Made by a program: the position numbers and the translations under genes
The notes under the pieces: generated by a model
Told to the model about the DNA's origin: nothing
The model's input: the letters and a program-made list of their open reading frames with translations, nothing else
Databases searched by the model: none
NCBI GenBank assembly: GCA_022747635.1
Contig: JAKTNV010000004.1
Coordinates: 84,549,552 to 84,613,551 of the forward strand
DNA from: Hetaerina americana
Taxonomy: Eukaryota > Arthropoda > Insecta > Odonata > Calopterygidae
Reading direction: 5' to 3'
Length of the DNA: 64,000 nt
Part shown: positions 11,881 to 22,619 of the stretch, piece after piece
Position numbering within the stretch: the first letter of the stretch is position 1
Layout: each line of letters opens with the position of its first letter

Positions 11881-14548
11881 ACGTACTTATCTCTGCTACT
11901 TTAACCGCTATATTGCTACTAATAATGATAATTGCTAAAATAAATGATGTTATTCGTATTTTTTCTAATGTTAATGAGAAATGTGTCACAGATTTGTCAT
12001 ACATTATTTTTCCAGTTTTTTTTTGTCTTTTTGCTCTTTAAATAATACGGGCAAACAAATTTTTTTTCTGTCGGCTAATTAGATACTGAGATCCTATTCT
12101 CAGGGAAAATCTCAGCCATCCAGGAACAATTTAATGGAAGTCTAGATTATAACTATATGTAATTGCATCCTCAACATCACTGCTAGTTCGGAGTTTTATT
12201 ATCATCAAATGGCAGCGGAAAAAATCTCTCCATTTTCGCAACGATTCACCAAGTCGGTGCTTTATTTGCCGGCTCACGTTCTCCGTCGTTTAACCGCCGC
12301 CGTTTCCTGTTGTTTGACTCTCTGTCCCCCTCCCGACGGCCACTTAGCCTTACCCCCGTCGCTTCCTCGTCGCTAGTTTGTTGTCACATTTTAGTTACTG
12401 TCGGCGGACAGGGGAGAGAAATTCGGCCAAGTTCCGTTTTGCGGAACTCAAAGAGAATCCCTTTTAATTCTCGTCGTCAATGGAGGGATCCAGGAAGGGT
12501 CCCATTTCCTTTTTGTACCCCGTGCCCCTCCCCCCAAAGGCTAGCCCTTCCGAAAGAGAGCAATTCTAATTGGTCCCTCACCCTTCTCTTTTCATTTTAA
12601 CAAGAGAAATTTGCGAGGGGTGAGTTTTGGGGTAGGAGACGAGTACGTTGAAATGGCCACCTAAGGTGGAGACGCTGTTCTCTACATCCACATTCCTCAT
12701 CACAGAAGGAATTCTCGCTTCGCCAAAAAAATGGGTCCATAATTCCCTTTCAACTCTCGCGGTTTCTCCCTCTACGCATGTATTATAGAAACCTTGTATT
12801 ATTAGGAATCCATGAATTGGAATTGGGTGGGGGAAAATGTCCAAGAATAGAGACACCATCGAATTCTGTTTCCGCAACTCACACATCTGCAAATTAATGT
12901 TCGATGCTATTTCTGTTTTACACCGACTTAATTATTTTTCTAGGTTTTGAGTCAATATTACCAGAGAATTTAGAGAGAAAGGGGAATTTCAAGACAAAAT
13001 CCTCTTGTCAGTTAATGACTTGGTCTTTCGTATAGCATTCATTGTAAACATGGCAAATATACCGGTGAAAAGTGATTTACGCCAACAATCTCTCGTTTGG
13101 TAGACCACATACTGAATATTCTGCCAACATTTTGGAAAAATCCAGACGAAAGATCGTTTTTTAGGTAATTGAACAAAATTCACTGGTAAACGTCTGGGAC
13201 CGTGAAAATTACTATGAAAGAACGCATAGGGCTTCACAAATACCTCGTAACATTTAATAGGAGCCCCTAGAGTCTAGAGGACTCAACGCTCAAATGAAAA
13301 TGGCTTAATTGAGTCTGCTTTTAGAGGACGTGGATGGAATATCCAAAGCCTTACACAAAATTGGCAGAATTGAATAGTAAAAATCGATCCAATCTATTTG
13401 AGTATTCGTTATCACTCCGCAAAACCCTTCCCGAAAGAGCAAAGATAGGATGGTATGTATAATTTTCCCACACACCATTTCCTTTCAGGGCATGCAAAGT
13501 CGCCTTCTCCAGGTGTACTTCTATTTCTTATGTGGTATTATTTTTTTTGTTTCATGTATGCACTTCCGTTCTTGACTCTTAATTGTACTCGTTTTGAGAT
13601 CCATTTCAAACACACAGACCCATGGAATTTTCGGTTCACTCTTTCCTCTCGAGCCCACTCAGGTCTCGTGTGTCCGGTGATAGTTATGGTTTAATGATTC
13701 CTCTCTCATACAATCTCTCAACATGATCAAACCACTATGACATTCTGCTTCCGAATATTTCCATAACCTGTGCATTCAGTACTCATTTAATCTTGATTCA
13801 CATTCGCTTCACCGCACTTCTCCTTCGTTCGCCACAAAAATGAATCAAGTACCCAATAGCCACCCAATTATTGGGCATTTATTTATATCCGTGTGTACCC
13901 AAAGTTTGATTCTATACAATAACATTATGACATGTATACATACACGAATCTCCAATTTCATTTTCCTTGTTAAATTATCATTCGTCATATCTACGTGATA
14001 CCAACGGTCAATCTGTAGTGGTAATCAATTTTCATGACTTTTATTTTCCACATTCATCCCTCTAGTATTTCTCACAGGCATTCTACATAAGTATAAAAAT
14101 ACCATTCACTTGTTCAATTGTTCTATCTTTTACAGTATATATGCGTACCAAACGCTTCTCCTTACCAAATTCAACAGCATTCATATTACGTAGAAGTATT
14201 CAAAGCAGGTTACATTTTTTGTGGCTTCGCTGAATCAGTTCAGGCCTCCATATAGTCAATATAAATTGATACATTAGCATCTCCAACTATCTCACCTGGT
14301 TTTCCATGAAACCATCTCTCACATATTAAGTAAAGTATTGAACAGCTACCCTCATTGCCTATTCTAATTCCAAACAGATAACTCAATTTGCTATCCACCT
14401 ATACCTACCTTAGTAGATTAGTGGTTTTATATAAGTATTGCCTTCATAAAATTTAGAAACTATCTCTTCAAGGTCATATCTAACTTATTAATTTCTCTAA
14501 TGTGTGAATTGTTTCTCTTGTTCCAACCTTGGGCAAACAAGAGAGTCG
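11881..14548. other. Unassigned sequence with GC-rich patch
   Basis: About 12240-12640 is GC- and CpG-richer with overlapping frames (12310-12600 plus, 12578-12892 minus) that lack any recognisable domain. The 82-codon minus frame at 12989-13237 is likewise unrecognised. 13700-14540 is AT-rich. Confidence 0.5.
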
Positions 14549-14550
14549 TA

Positions 14551-15471
14551 CAAGGTGTGTATAAAAAGTATCGGAAACAACTATTCCTGACGTGACCGTA
14601 CGTCGTCGTGCGCTCGCACTACACAGGCTCGGTGGTGTGGGGTCTGATCTTCAACACACACCAACCGTCAATCGCCTGCGAGGATCGTGTTTTTAGTGAA
14701 CCTCTGCCGAGTAACAAGGTGCAAGCGCAAAATGTAGCGAAAAATTGAACAGTGGTACGCCACAAATTTTGTGTTGCACTGGAGAAACCGTGTAAGGCGA
14801 CGATTTGATTTTGGCTATGATTTGCCAAGTTCTTAAAGATGAAGGGATGTCACAAATTTCAGCCTTTAAGAGGCAGAAACTCTTCAAAGATTACTGAGGG
14901 AGTATGAAGGACGAGCTCCACGCTGCACGGCCGTCGACGTCAAGAATCCACGAGAACTTCGAACGTATGGGTTGAGAGCTAAATTAAGATCATCGGTTAA
15001 GTGAGCGCATGATCGGCGATCGTATAGGCATTGATAAGATGATAATGCACATCATTATCACTGAAAATTTGGCGATGCAAAAGATATACGCTAAACTTAT
15101 CCCGAAGGTCTTGACGGAAGACCAAAAGCATAGTCAAGTTTCCGCTTGCGAAGAACTTCTGCAAAACAACGCGAATATTCTCTAACCCCCTTACAGTCCC
15201 AACTTGGCAACAGCAGACTATTTCCTATTGCCAAAAGTTAAATTTTCCCTCAAAGGACACTGCCATGGGACCCTAAGTGCTTTCAAAGAAGCTTGTACGG
15301 TTACCCTTAAGGACCTTCCGGAATCAACCTACCTGGGCCGTGGAAAAGTCGCTGGAAAAAGTGTGTCGACGCTCAAAGGATGCACTTACAAGAATTTTGA
15401 GGCATTTTAATAACATCTGAAATAAATATATTGGTCCGAAACTTTTTCCGGTACTTTTTATACAAACCTTA
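14551..15471 (+). mobile_element. mariner-like element, internally deleted relic
   Basis: Terminal inverted repeats are imperfect but clear. The left end reads CAAGGTGTGTATAAAAAGTA from 14551. The right end, read on the opposite strand from 15471, is TAAGGTTTGTATAAAAAGTA. Both ends are flanked by TA (14549-14550 and 15472-15473), the standard mariner target duplication. At ~920 bp it is shorter than a full ~1.3 kb mariner, and the interior encodes only pieces of transposase. It is non-autonomous and decayed. Confidence 0.85.
14865..15410 (+). pseudogene. mariner transposase pseudogene
   Basis: Transposase pieces appear in several frames. There is an N-terminal segment (ISAFKRQKLFKDY), a GRAPRC/RPSTSR-like linker, and a second helix-turn-helix end (ENLAMQKIYAKLIPKVLTED, then EELLQNN). 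It then jumps directly to YSPNLATADYFLLPKVKFSL, the region of the third catalytic Asp, followed by a degraded C-terminus (15204-15410). The segment that should hold the first two catalytic Asp residues is missing, so there is an internal deletion as well as stops and frameshifts. Mariner transposases normally cut and paste DNA at TA sites through a DDD triad. Confidence 0.8.
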
Positions 15472-15473
15472 TA

Positions 15474-16159
15474 CGGGGTTCTGCCGGAAATTTTACCACT
15501 TTCTACCTTTCAAGCCTCTTTAAATGATGCTACTTTACAGCTCCCTGCTACACGCCCATGCGACGTCTTTGTGTGGAGAGTGTACCATTTGATGCGCGCT
15601 ACGCCTAATTGAAAAAAGTAGACGTTCCTCGCAAAATACGATAACCCGGGAGGGAGGGATTACGGAGAGTTTGAAACATAAAAAAATGTGAGTTTAAAAA
15701 TAATTGACATGTGCCTTATCACTAAAATACTGAATTGTTTCCTAATTGTGTGGAAATAGGTCACGTATATCGTATCAACCTCGGCGCAAACTCCGGAACC
15801 GTGTGAAAACAATGATAGAGCCGGAGATTCTTGAAGATACATCTGGATAAGGCATTAGTGCGTGATTCATTAATCGAGCTCTGATACAATTTATATTCAC
15901 AAATATTTTCCTAAGCGCCGTGCCAAAAAATCCCTTCACCGTCACTCCGTAATGTCGTAAGGTCCTTCTACACATTCCTATTTTTTGAACACTCAGGCTA
16001 TTTCATTTAACAGCCAAGAGCTTTCCTGTTACACCTTCGCACTTTGAATTTCGTCATGGACCAAGTATAAGCATACCCCGAGCTTGTTATGAATACTGAA
16101 ATAAAAAGTTTAGCATATTTTCGATATGTAGACTCGAACTGTGCTCAAAATGTTTTGAG
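15474..16159. other. Unassigned sequence
   Basis: Short overlapping minus-strand frames at 15660-15842 and 15775-15975 show nothing recognisable. Confidence 0.5.
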
Positions 16160-16625
16160 AGACATCATCATTGGTCGTTCAATCCTAAAATTGGTTGACT
16201 GCAGCCATCCATCGTACCCTATCTGATGCTGATTGGCTTACCTCCTGGTGTTTTTTCAATGTACTTTCTTCTTTATTTTTTCTCATGTATTTATCTCTTG
16301 GCCTTCCTCTTGGCACTTCTCCCTCTATTTTTCCTTCTATTATATTCTTCACAAATCAGGGTGTGGCCAATCCATCTGGTTCTACTTGTCTCTATGTGTT
16401 CCATAAGGTCCGTTCTTCGTCTATTCTTGTGTATACTTCTTCATTTCTTATTTTATCCGTTCATTTGATCTTAAGCATCCTCCTCCAGCACCAGGTTTCG
16501 AAGGCTTCTGGTCCTTTCTGGTCTACATTTCCGATGGGCAATGCTTCTGATCCATAGAGTGCCACACTCCATACGAATGTATTCACGTATTGTTTCCTCG
16601 CCTGTAATTCTATCTTCTTTGAACA
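16160..16625 (-). pseudogene. LINE ORF2 C-terminal relic, second family
   Basis: The minus strand reads ALYGSEALPIGNVDQKGPEA, FETWCWRRMLKIK, TDKIRNEEVYTRIDEERTL, VPRGRPRDKYM and DRVRWMAAVNQ. This is the familiar C-terminal domain of a non-LTR retrotransposon ORF2 (ETW, EAFEMWCWRRMLKI, NEEVLxRxxEERTL, GRGRPRxxYM, WRAAV). It is interrupted by at least three stops or frameshifts. The 3' end closes after WMAAVNQ in a short ATGATGATGT-like sequence near 16160-16175, a plausible microsatellite-type tail. The plus-strand open frames here (16195-16557, 16226-16468) are only its antisense. The RT core is absent, so this is a 5'-truncated dead copy. Confidence 0.8.
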
Positions 16626-17520
16626 CAGCAGTTGTCTTTACTTAAGAGACATATCAGCCCTTTTAGAAAGGAAGGAGGAAGTTTACGGATTTAAAGGGAG
16701 ACTTCCTGTAGTGCCGGATGCCAGGTTGTATTTTTCTAGGGGAGGAAAGTCGCTGTATTGTTGTGTAGTGCGTGTCCATCCAAAACCTACCTTCAACGGA
16801 GGATTATAAATAATGATATTAATTAGCCCTTTATCTTATTTCAATGAAGTCTAAATGACTTGATTTTTTTGTAATTATAAAATATCTGCAATACGAATAA
16901 AATTTGCTCAACTTCAATTTTTACTTCCTCATTTCGTCAATTTTGTTCTCCTCGTTTACTTGCAACAGAATTCCTCTCCCATCCTATTAGTCCCAAATTT
17001 AATGCATAGTAAAGAACTTGAAGCAATAATTCCAACTGAATTAATTGCTACTATTATTTAGTATTTAAACATGTATATTGGGACAAATGTGACCTTCCTT
17101 AAGTAAAGCTTTGTGGACTTTAGGCCTCACATCCGTGTTTCTGTAATTCTTTGCACACATTGTCGGTTCAAAAAGAAGGACACCGAATCATTCATATTAT
17201 CCCCTCTCATATCAATATGCGTTCCACTTTAGCAAATATTAAATTTTCAATAAAAATCATTCCGCTCAAGTACCTTCACGGATTTCAGGGTGATTTTCTT
17301 CCAGTTCAGTCTTGGACAATTGTAATCATTAAGGCCAAAAGCATGGACAATCAGCAAGTACCTGTATTTCTAACTCATCACTATTTCTCCTCAACAAAAG
17401 GAAAATATCATTCCCCATAGGGCACCACCTTCTATAAGTGGCAAAGTTTACTTCAGCACTTACGGGAGTTATGCGGAAACTAATTGCATAAACATATTGA
17501 AATGTAATGAAATAATTGAC
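16626..17520. other. Unassigned sequence
   Basis: AT-rich. The frames at 17151-17420 (plus) and 17329-17535 (minus) have no recognisable features. Confidence 0.5.
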
Positions 17521-18945
17521 TTTGTAATTCCACACACTTTATTTAAAAACACACGACCCAGGTTTCGACGTTGAACGTCATCATCAGGTGGTCCTCATAG
17601 AAGCACGCTGGCTATATATACCTTCTGATCATAGGAGGGGGGGGTTGGTCAGAGAGGGAGGTCGGAGGGGTAAAAAAGGTTACAATGTAGCTGGGAAGAA
17701 AAGAGAATTACATTTTTGATTTAGAAGAGTGGTAGGTCTAGGAGTGGGGAGTGGGAGGGATACAAAATTTCGTTGGCAAGATCATCTTTCCAACGGACAC
17801 ATTTCAAAATTTCTAACTGCTCCAAAGCATCGAGCCTTTGACCTTTTTCTTCAAAATGAATAATTTTTGTCACAAAGTCACTTTTGTGATCACTTTCGAT
17901 GAGGTGTTTTGCAAAGAGGGATGTTATGTTCTTATTTTTTACACATGTTTGGTGTTCTTTAATCCTTTCTTTAAATTTCCGTCCTGTTTGTCCAATATAC
18001 TTTGTGCTACAATCCGAGCACTTTAACTCATACACTCCACTCCTCTCGTTTTCGGGGACCTTGTCTTTAGTGTGAGAGATCAGGTTCTTAAGGCATGAAC
18101 GACTGTAAAAGGCACATTTAATTTTTTCTTTAGGTAAACTTTTAATTACTTTTTGAGAAATAGTCCCAAGATATAGTATTCTCCGCCATTTGGCAGTGGG
18201 ATCTTTTACATGTTCGGGGTTGTAAATGTGGCTTAAGGCTATTTTTGTAAGTTTATTCCGGTAAAGTTTATTTATTAGATCTTCTGAATACCCATTGTTT
18301 ACTGCTAACGTTTTAATTACATTAAGTTCCTTATTTACATTGAATTTTGACATAGGGATAGCGGTCAAACGGTGGATCATTGCATGAAATGCCGAAAGCT
18401 TTTGGGTGAAGCAATGCCTTGAAGAGGAATTAATTAATTGGTCTGTATACATTTCTTTCCTAAAAATGGAATACTGTAACCCATCTTTGTCTTTAGAAAT
18501 GGATAGGTCGAGGAAATTCAGGGAACCTTTTTCCTCTTTTTCACACGTGAATTGTACATTAGAATTGATAGAATTTAGATGTGCTAGAAACTGATATAGT
18601 TGCCTATCAGAACCTGTCCACACACAGAAGACATCGTCTACATATCTTAACCAACAAAATACATTATTAATGAGAGGGTAGGCTGAGGAGAACAAAACTT
18701 TTTCAAAATTGTCCATATACATATCGGCCAGGAGTGGGGACAAGGGCGAGCCCATGGCTAAACCATTGGGTTGTTGGAAATAGGTACCATTAAAAATGAA
18801 ATAATTTTGGGAAACACACGTCTTAAGTAATGCACAAAGTTCACTTATAACTGGAACTGGGATGGATTTCCGGATGAGGATGTCTTCGGCAAGGTTCACC
18901 GCTTCCATGGGTGGCACGTTGGTGAAGTTACGCCTGAGACAACAA
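17521..18945 (-). mobile_element. Penelope-like retroelement, 5'-truncated
   Basis: Minus-strand element consisting of the 3' half of a reverse transcriptase, the connected GIY-YIG endonuclease and a ~190 bp 3' region with a hammerhead-like motif. The left limit is approximate. The right limit is put near 18945, where recognisable RT sequence begins (NFTNVPP); upstream sequence no longer resembles the family. Penelope elements encode RT plus GIY-YIG in one ORF and often carry hammerhead motifs in their terminal repeats. The remaining ORF is intact and therefore fairly young compared with other relics here. Confidence 0.85.
17551..17594 (-). ncRNA. Hammerhead-ribozyme-like motif in Penelope 3' region
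   Basis: On the minus strand, CTGATGA (17587-17581) is followed by a hairpin GACGT-TCA-ACGTC, then GAAA (17566-17563). A tiny stem III ACC-TG-GGT comes next, then C at 17555 as the expected cleavage base. CAC and GTG on the two sides can form the start of stem I. This is the order of a minimal type I hammerhead, known from Penelope terminal repeats. One extra U sits between CTGATGA and stem II compared with the textbook core, so cleavage activity is uncertain. Confidence 0.6.
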
Positions 18946-18989
18946 AATTTAATTGCATAAACCTTTAAGTCGTTATTCATTGAATGCAT
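17721..18989 (-). CDS. Penelope RT-GIY-YIG polyprotein, N-terminally truncated
   Basis: A 422-codon open frame. Residues ~21-27 (NFTNVPP) match the start of the RT palm region. GLAMGSPLSP at 76-85 is the RT motif before the catalytic loop, and YVDD at 116-119 holds the catalytic Asp pair. The thumb/connection follows. From ~318 the GIY-YIG nuclease is seen as GVYELKCSDC (318-327), YIGQTGR (331-337), an HLIESDH segment (362-368) and the LEQLEI Glu region (~389-394). Function: reverse transcription of element RNA and target nicking. Full-length Penelope proteins are roughly 700-850 residues, so the N-terminal half is lost. The first ~20 residues probably come from flanking DNA, and the first Met is only where an open frame starts. 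Without its 5' portion it should be inactive. Confidence 0.88.
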   Translation of the reverse strand: MHSMNNDLKVYAIKFCCLRRNFTNVPPMEAVNLAEDILIRKSIPVPVISELCALLKTCVSQNYFIFNGTYFQQPNGLAMGSPLSPLLADMYMDNFEKVLFSSAYPLINNVFCWLRYVDDVFCVWTGSDRQLYQFLAHLNSINSNVQFTCEKEEKGSLNFLDLSISKDKDGLQYSIFRKEMYTDQLINSSSRHCFTQKLSAFHAMIHRLTAIPMSKFNVNKELNVIKTLAVNNGYSEDLINKLYRNKLTKIALSHIYNPEHVKDPTAKWRRILYLGTISQKVIKSLPKEKIKCAFYSRSCLKNLISHTKDKVPENERSGVYELKCSDCSTKYIGQTGRKFKERIKEHQTCVKNKNITSLFAKHLIESDHKSDFVTKIIHFEEKGQRLDALEQLEILKCVRWKDDLANEILYPSHSPLLDLPLF

Positions 18990-19759
18990 TGTTTCTTATA
19001 CTGGGACGAAGGGATGAACACCAAGGTGGTGGATCGGGAAAGGGTATGTTAGGGTATCGCGTGAAATATTACCATAGCATTTCGATTTCAGATATATTTA
19101 CATTCCAAAAGATCCATAAAATATATAACCGCTGGGAACACAAGGTGCCTCTACTCAAGGGAATGAAAAACGCAAGTATAAAAAGCATTTCAAACAATCT
19201 CCATTACTCTTTCCGTCGCATATGCCCGCTCGCTTTATCTCCTTCCTTCGAGATGTGGGCGTAAAAAACGCGCCTTTTCCCGTGTTCTCTCACTCCCTCC
19301 ACTCTCTCCGCTCCTCTCTTTCTCCCTGGTCTCCTCTCCTCCTCTCGGCTGCTTCGACATCAATCCCCTCCATGACCCCGCTCGTAAATTCTTCAAATGT
19401 CTCGTCTATCGTTTTTCGCTTAAAAAATTCCATAATCAGGAAACTCCTTCCGTCCCTCCTCTCTGTATCTTATCTCGCCTCAGTTGCTCTTCGTAGTCTT
19501 CCGTTTGACCTTCCGCCAGTGTAGGTCCTACTTCCACATCGGGAGCAGAAACACAGGAGGAAGGGAATAAATTAACTCCACGTAGGGAAGGAGATGAAAT
19601 TTTGGGCTTCTAGCGACGAATGTTCATCGCCAGTATTCGAATTTTGGATAGCTTTAAGGATATTTCGCGAAACTAACAGCAGCAATAATTATTCTAAAGT
19701 GGTTTTTCCACGATTTCACAAGGAAATTGCCATATTCGTCCATAGGTGTCCTTATATTA
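18990..19759. other. Pyrimidine-rich unassigned stretch
   Basis: 19260-19520 is C/T-rich on the plus strand, with open frames (18953-19264, 19222-19524, 19594-19782) made of low-complexity Ser/Leu/Pro. No domain is recognisable and I do not call genes here. Confidence 0.5.
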
Positions 19760-19761
19760 TA

Positions 19762-20514
19762 CGAGGGTCATCCGGAAAGTAGTACCCTTTCGTGAAATAA
19801 AGACACAAAAGTAAATATTAACAAACATAAAAAATTTTATTTGAAAGAGGATACTTTAAACTACTTCTCAACATAATCTCCAAGCAAATTAAGGCATTTG
19901 TCATAACGTGTGACAAGTTTCTGTATTCCTACTGCATAGTCCTTCGCCGCCAGCTCATTGAGATACGCGAGGGACCCATCTTGCACAAATTTTTGCATAA
20001 TGCAGATGGTGTTTAACAATTTCATGAACAATTGTTCGAGAAACATTGGGAAAATGCTCACAGATGTCATCAATTGTGACGCGCCGATCGTTCCTCACGA
20101 ATTCGTCAACTGAGCTCACCAGTTGGTCTGTAATGACAGACGGTCTCTCCGAACGCTCATCGTCGTGTGTGTTCCCCCTCCCCATGTTGAAGTTGCGACA
20201 CCACCGCCGAACAGACGACTCGTCCATTACATTGTCTCCATACACCTCCTTTAATTGGCGATGAATATCACATGGGCGAACGTTTCTTGCATTGAGGAAT
20301 TTAATCACTGCCCTCACTTCACAACTGGCGGCGTTCTCAATTTTTTTAAACATTGTAAACAATCACAGAAACAACACAGGCAATGCTAGCGTCACGCAAC
20401 TTGGCTCAGAGAAGGCAGACAAGCCACTGAAGCTATCTGACCTCGTCCAGCGGCTACTCGCGTCGTCAGCACTTCATACGGCACGAACGGGTACTACTTT
20501 CCGGATGACCCTCG
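19762..20514 (-). mobile_element. mariner-derived deletion element (MITE-like)
   Basis: A 753 bp element with near-perfect terminal inverted repeats. CGAGGGTCATCCGGAAAGTA runs rightward from 19762 and is matched exactly on the opposite strand from 20514, continuing GTACCC on both sides. Both ends abut TA (19760-19761, 20515-20516), the mariner target duplication. The internal minus-strand coding region keeps only the N-terminal DNA-binding part and the last ~40 residues of transposase, so it could only move with help from an intact relative. The well-preserved repeats suggest a fairly recent insertion. Confidence 0.92.
19861..20362 (-). pseudogene. mariner transposase with catalytic domain deleted
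   Basis: The frame 19955-20362 starts MFTMFKKIENAASCEVRAV and carries both helix-turn-helix units (around DIHRQLKEVYGDNVMDESS, and RRVTIDDICEHFPNVSRTIV). It then reads ICARWVPR, the end of the mariner DNA-binding region. At about 19970 the reading jumps frame into NELAAKDYAVGIQKLVTRYD and ends GDYVEK, the normal transposase C-terminus. A full mariner transposase is ~340-350 residues; ~170 residues including all three catalytic Asp are missing. The retained N-terminal domain could in principle still bind the repeats, but I see no evidence of expression. Confidence 0.9.
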
Positions 20515-20516
20515 TA

Positions 20517-22617
20517 TCATTATAGGGCCATTATATTATGTGCAAATGCTAAAACATACCAAACTGATTTATACATTTTGGCAATCCACACAATATAGGA
20601 ATATTATTTTCTTCTCCGAATAGTTTAAAAATAGTGTAAATTTTTCCATCTTGAATGTTTATTAATGAAAAGGCCATACTTATGAAGCCTATAATTTCCA
20701 GTATTGGCGATTACGTTTGTAAATATTTTCTGCCACGGAAATAATAATCAAGTGAATGAAATGTAAACCAGATGACATCGGCATGGCTAACGAGTAGCAT
20801 AAAGCTTGAGTAGTTTAGGCTAGAGTTTAGCCCAGTTTACTGAATAATCCTCTGTGCGATCGCTACCGCGAGCATTATCTTCGATTCAAATTTTTATTTA
20901 ACAGATTTTATTCCATAGGCTTCTTATCCCACCCACTACTACGTAAACTAATATTAGATTAAAGAGCCTTACTAAAAGTGCGCTGATTTCCTACGCGATC
21001 CACCCAGATTTCTTTTGCTGCCTGATATTCTTCTAATGTATCGTCTTTTATTAATTTTTCTTTCACTTAAATTTAAATTTTAAATATAATAAAACTACGA
21101 ATGTTTGGTGCTACATCATAGATAATTAATTAACTAGTTTCTTATGTTTAGCAGTAGTCTAAATAAAACTAGGGTTGAAGTGGTTCAGGGTTCAAAAATG
21201 TAATTTTGTGAACATTATCCATGTAATGAATATAATTTGTGTGTTTAACTACAGTACATCTTTGGGAACCTAAGATGCGCATATAGACATAAATGAGTAT
21301 AATGGTGCGCTTGGGGAAGAGCTTCCAACTTTATTTTCCTTTTCACACCCTTCGTTCTTTGAAATTAATTTTCCTTTCTTACTCTCATTTACTATGATAT
21401 ATTCTGGTTAATTTAGAAAAAAATTACCTGAAAGCTTTCTCACTCTTAAAAAAAGGTGTGACACTGGCAGGTTTTTCCTACTTCGAAGTGCCATCAGATA
21501 TTTCCGGCGTGATGTAAAATAGGTCATAGTTATTTGCTGTAAAGGCTAATGGAAAACAAAAATATTCATTTATACAAATATTGAAATTATATTTTGGAAG
21601 ATAATAGGTTTTATAATTACAAATTCAACGTTTGTTCTCATTAAAAGTAATTTTGCTCCTCGGGCTTTTTATACCCGGCCCTAATTCCTTTTTAATGAGT
21701 TAAAAATATTTAAAATTGAAATAAATGACCTTTGTTGTACACACCAATTAAAATTAAAGCCATTTGGCATATAATAATACTGCAGTGCAATAGCATTACC
21801 TCATAGAAAAATCTAGGCTTTGATTTTGGGGAAAAAGGTTGACTTGGGATCAGAAATATCGAGTCCATCGAGTTTGATCAGTTACAAATGACTTGATTTT
21901 CTAAATAGAATACCCTGATAACATTTATATACCATTTAGTGTCTTCTACGCAATTCAAAGCACTTTTACAACTTATGTGAGTACTAGAAAAGTTTAGAAC
22001 ATTAGGATACGGCAGGCGTTTTGTAAGAGAGTGCCGATCTTCGAGAATTGCCATCCATGTATTTACGAGGTAATGTTGGGTCAACTGCTTGACCTAACTC
22101 CGTCCAAATCAAGGTCAGGGGTTATGAAAAGGGAAAGTCTTCCGTGCTGGTGGAAAAACCCTGTCCACGTTATTCTTCCCTTGGGAAGCGCGGGAAAAAA
22201 GCCCTGGGCGGGGTCCGGTTCTGGGCGTTTTAAAATACGATGATAGGTTTTTCGCAGATTGGATTTTATTCGCAGCTGCATACCAAATATTTTGTTACAA
22301 AAAAATTCCTTTAAATGTTTTCTTAAATTGTCTATTTTACAATTATACGCAATTATTTACATCTTGTAATGATAATCATAAATCTGAGTCCAGGTGGTAC
22401 TAATCAGTGCTCTTTTAATGAATTTCAACATATTATCTGACAAATAATGCCGCATCGATATTATCCAGCCACATGCAGGCCTGTAAATGCTGAAATTTAC
22501 GAAGCCAAAGAGTCATTTTCTCTAGCTTCGTGTCTTTTGTTATACTGTTTGGGAAGACCACTTCGTGTATTCTGCTCTGCTTCAGAGTGGACTCTAGTTG
22601 CAGGACGCATCATCAAG
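20517..22617. other. AT-rich sequence, nothing recognised
   Basis: No frame above 60 codons until about 21.88 kb. The frames at 21878-22084, 22031-22243, 22081-22281 and 22447-22653 lack family signatures. Confidence 0.5.
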
Positions 22618-22619
22618 TA

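Noticed and set aside
16195..16557. 120-codon frame resembling a hydrophobic membrane protein
   Set aside because: Antisense shadow of a LINE C-terminal relic; the hydrophobicity comes from the Lys/Glu/Arg-rich codons on the other strand.
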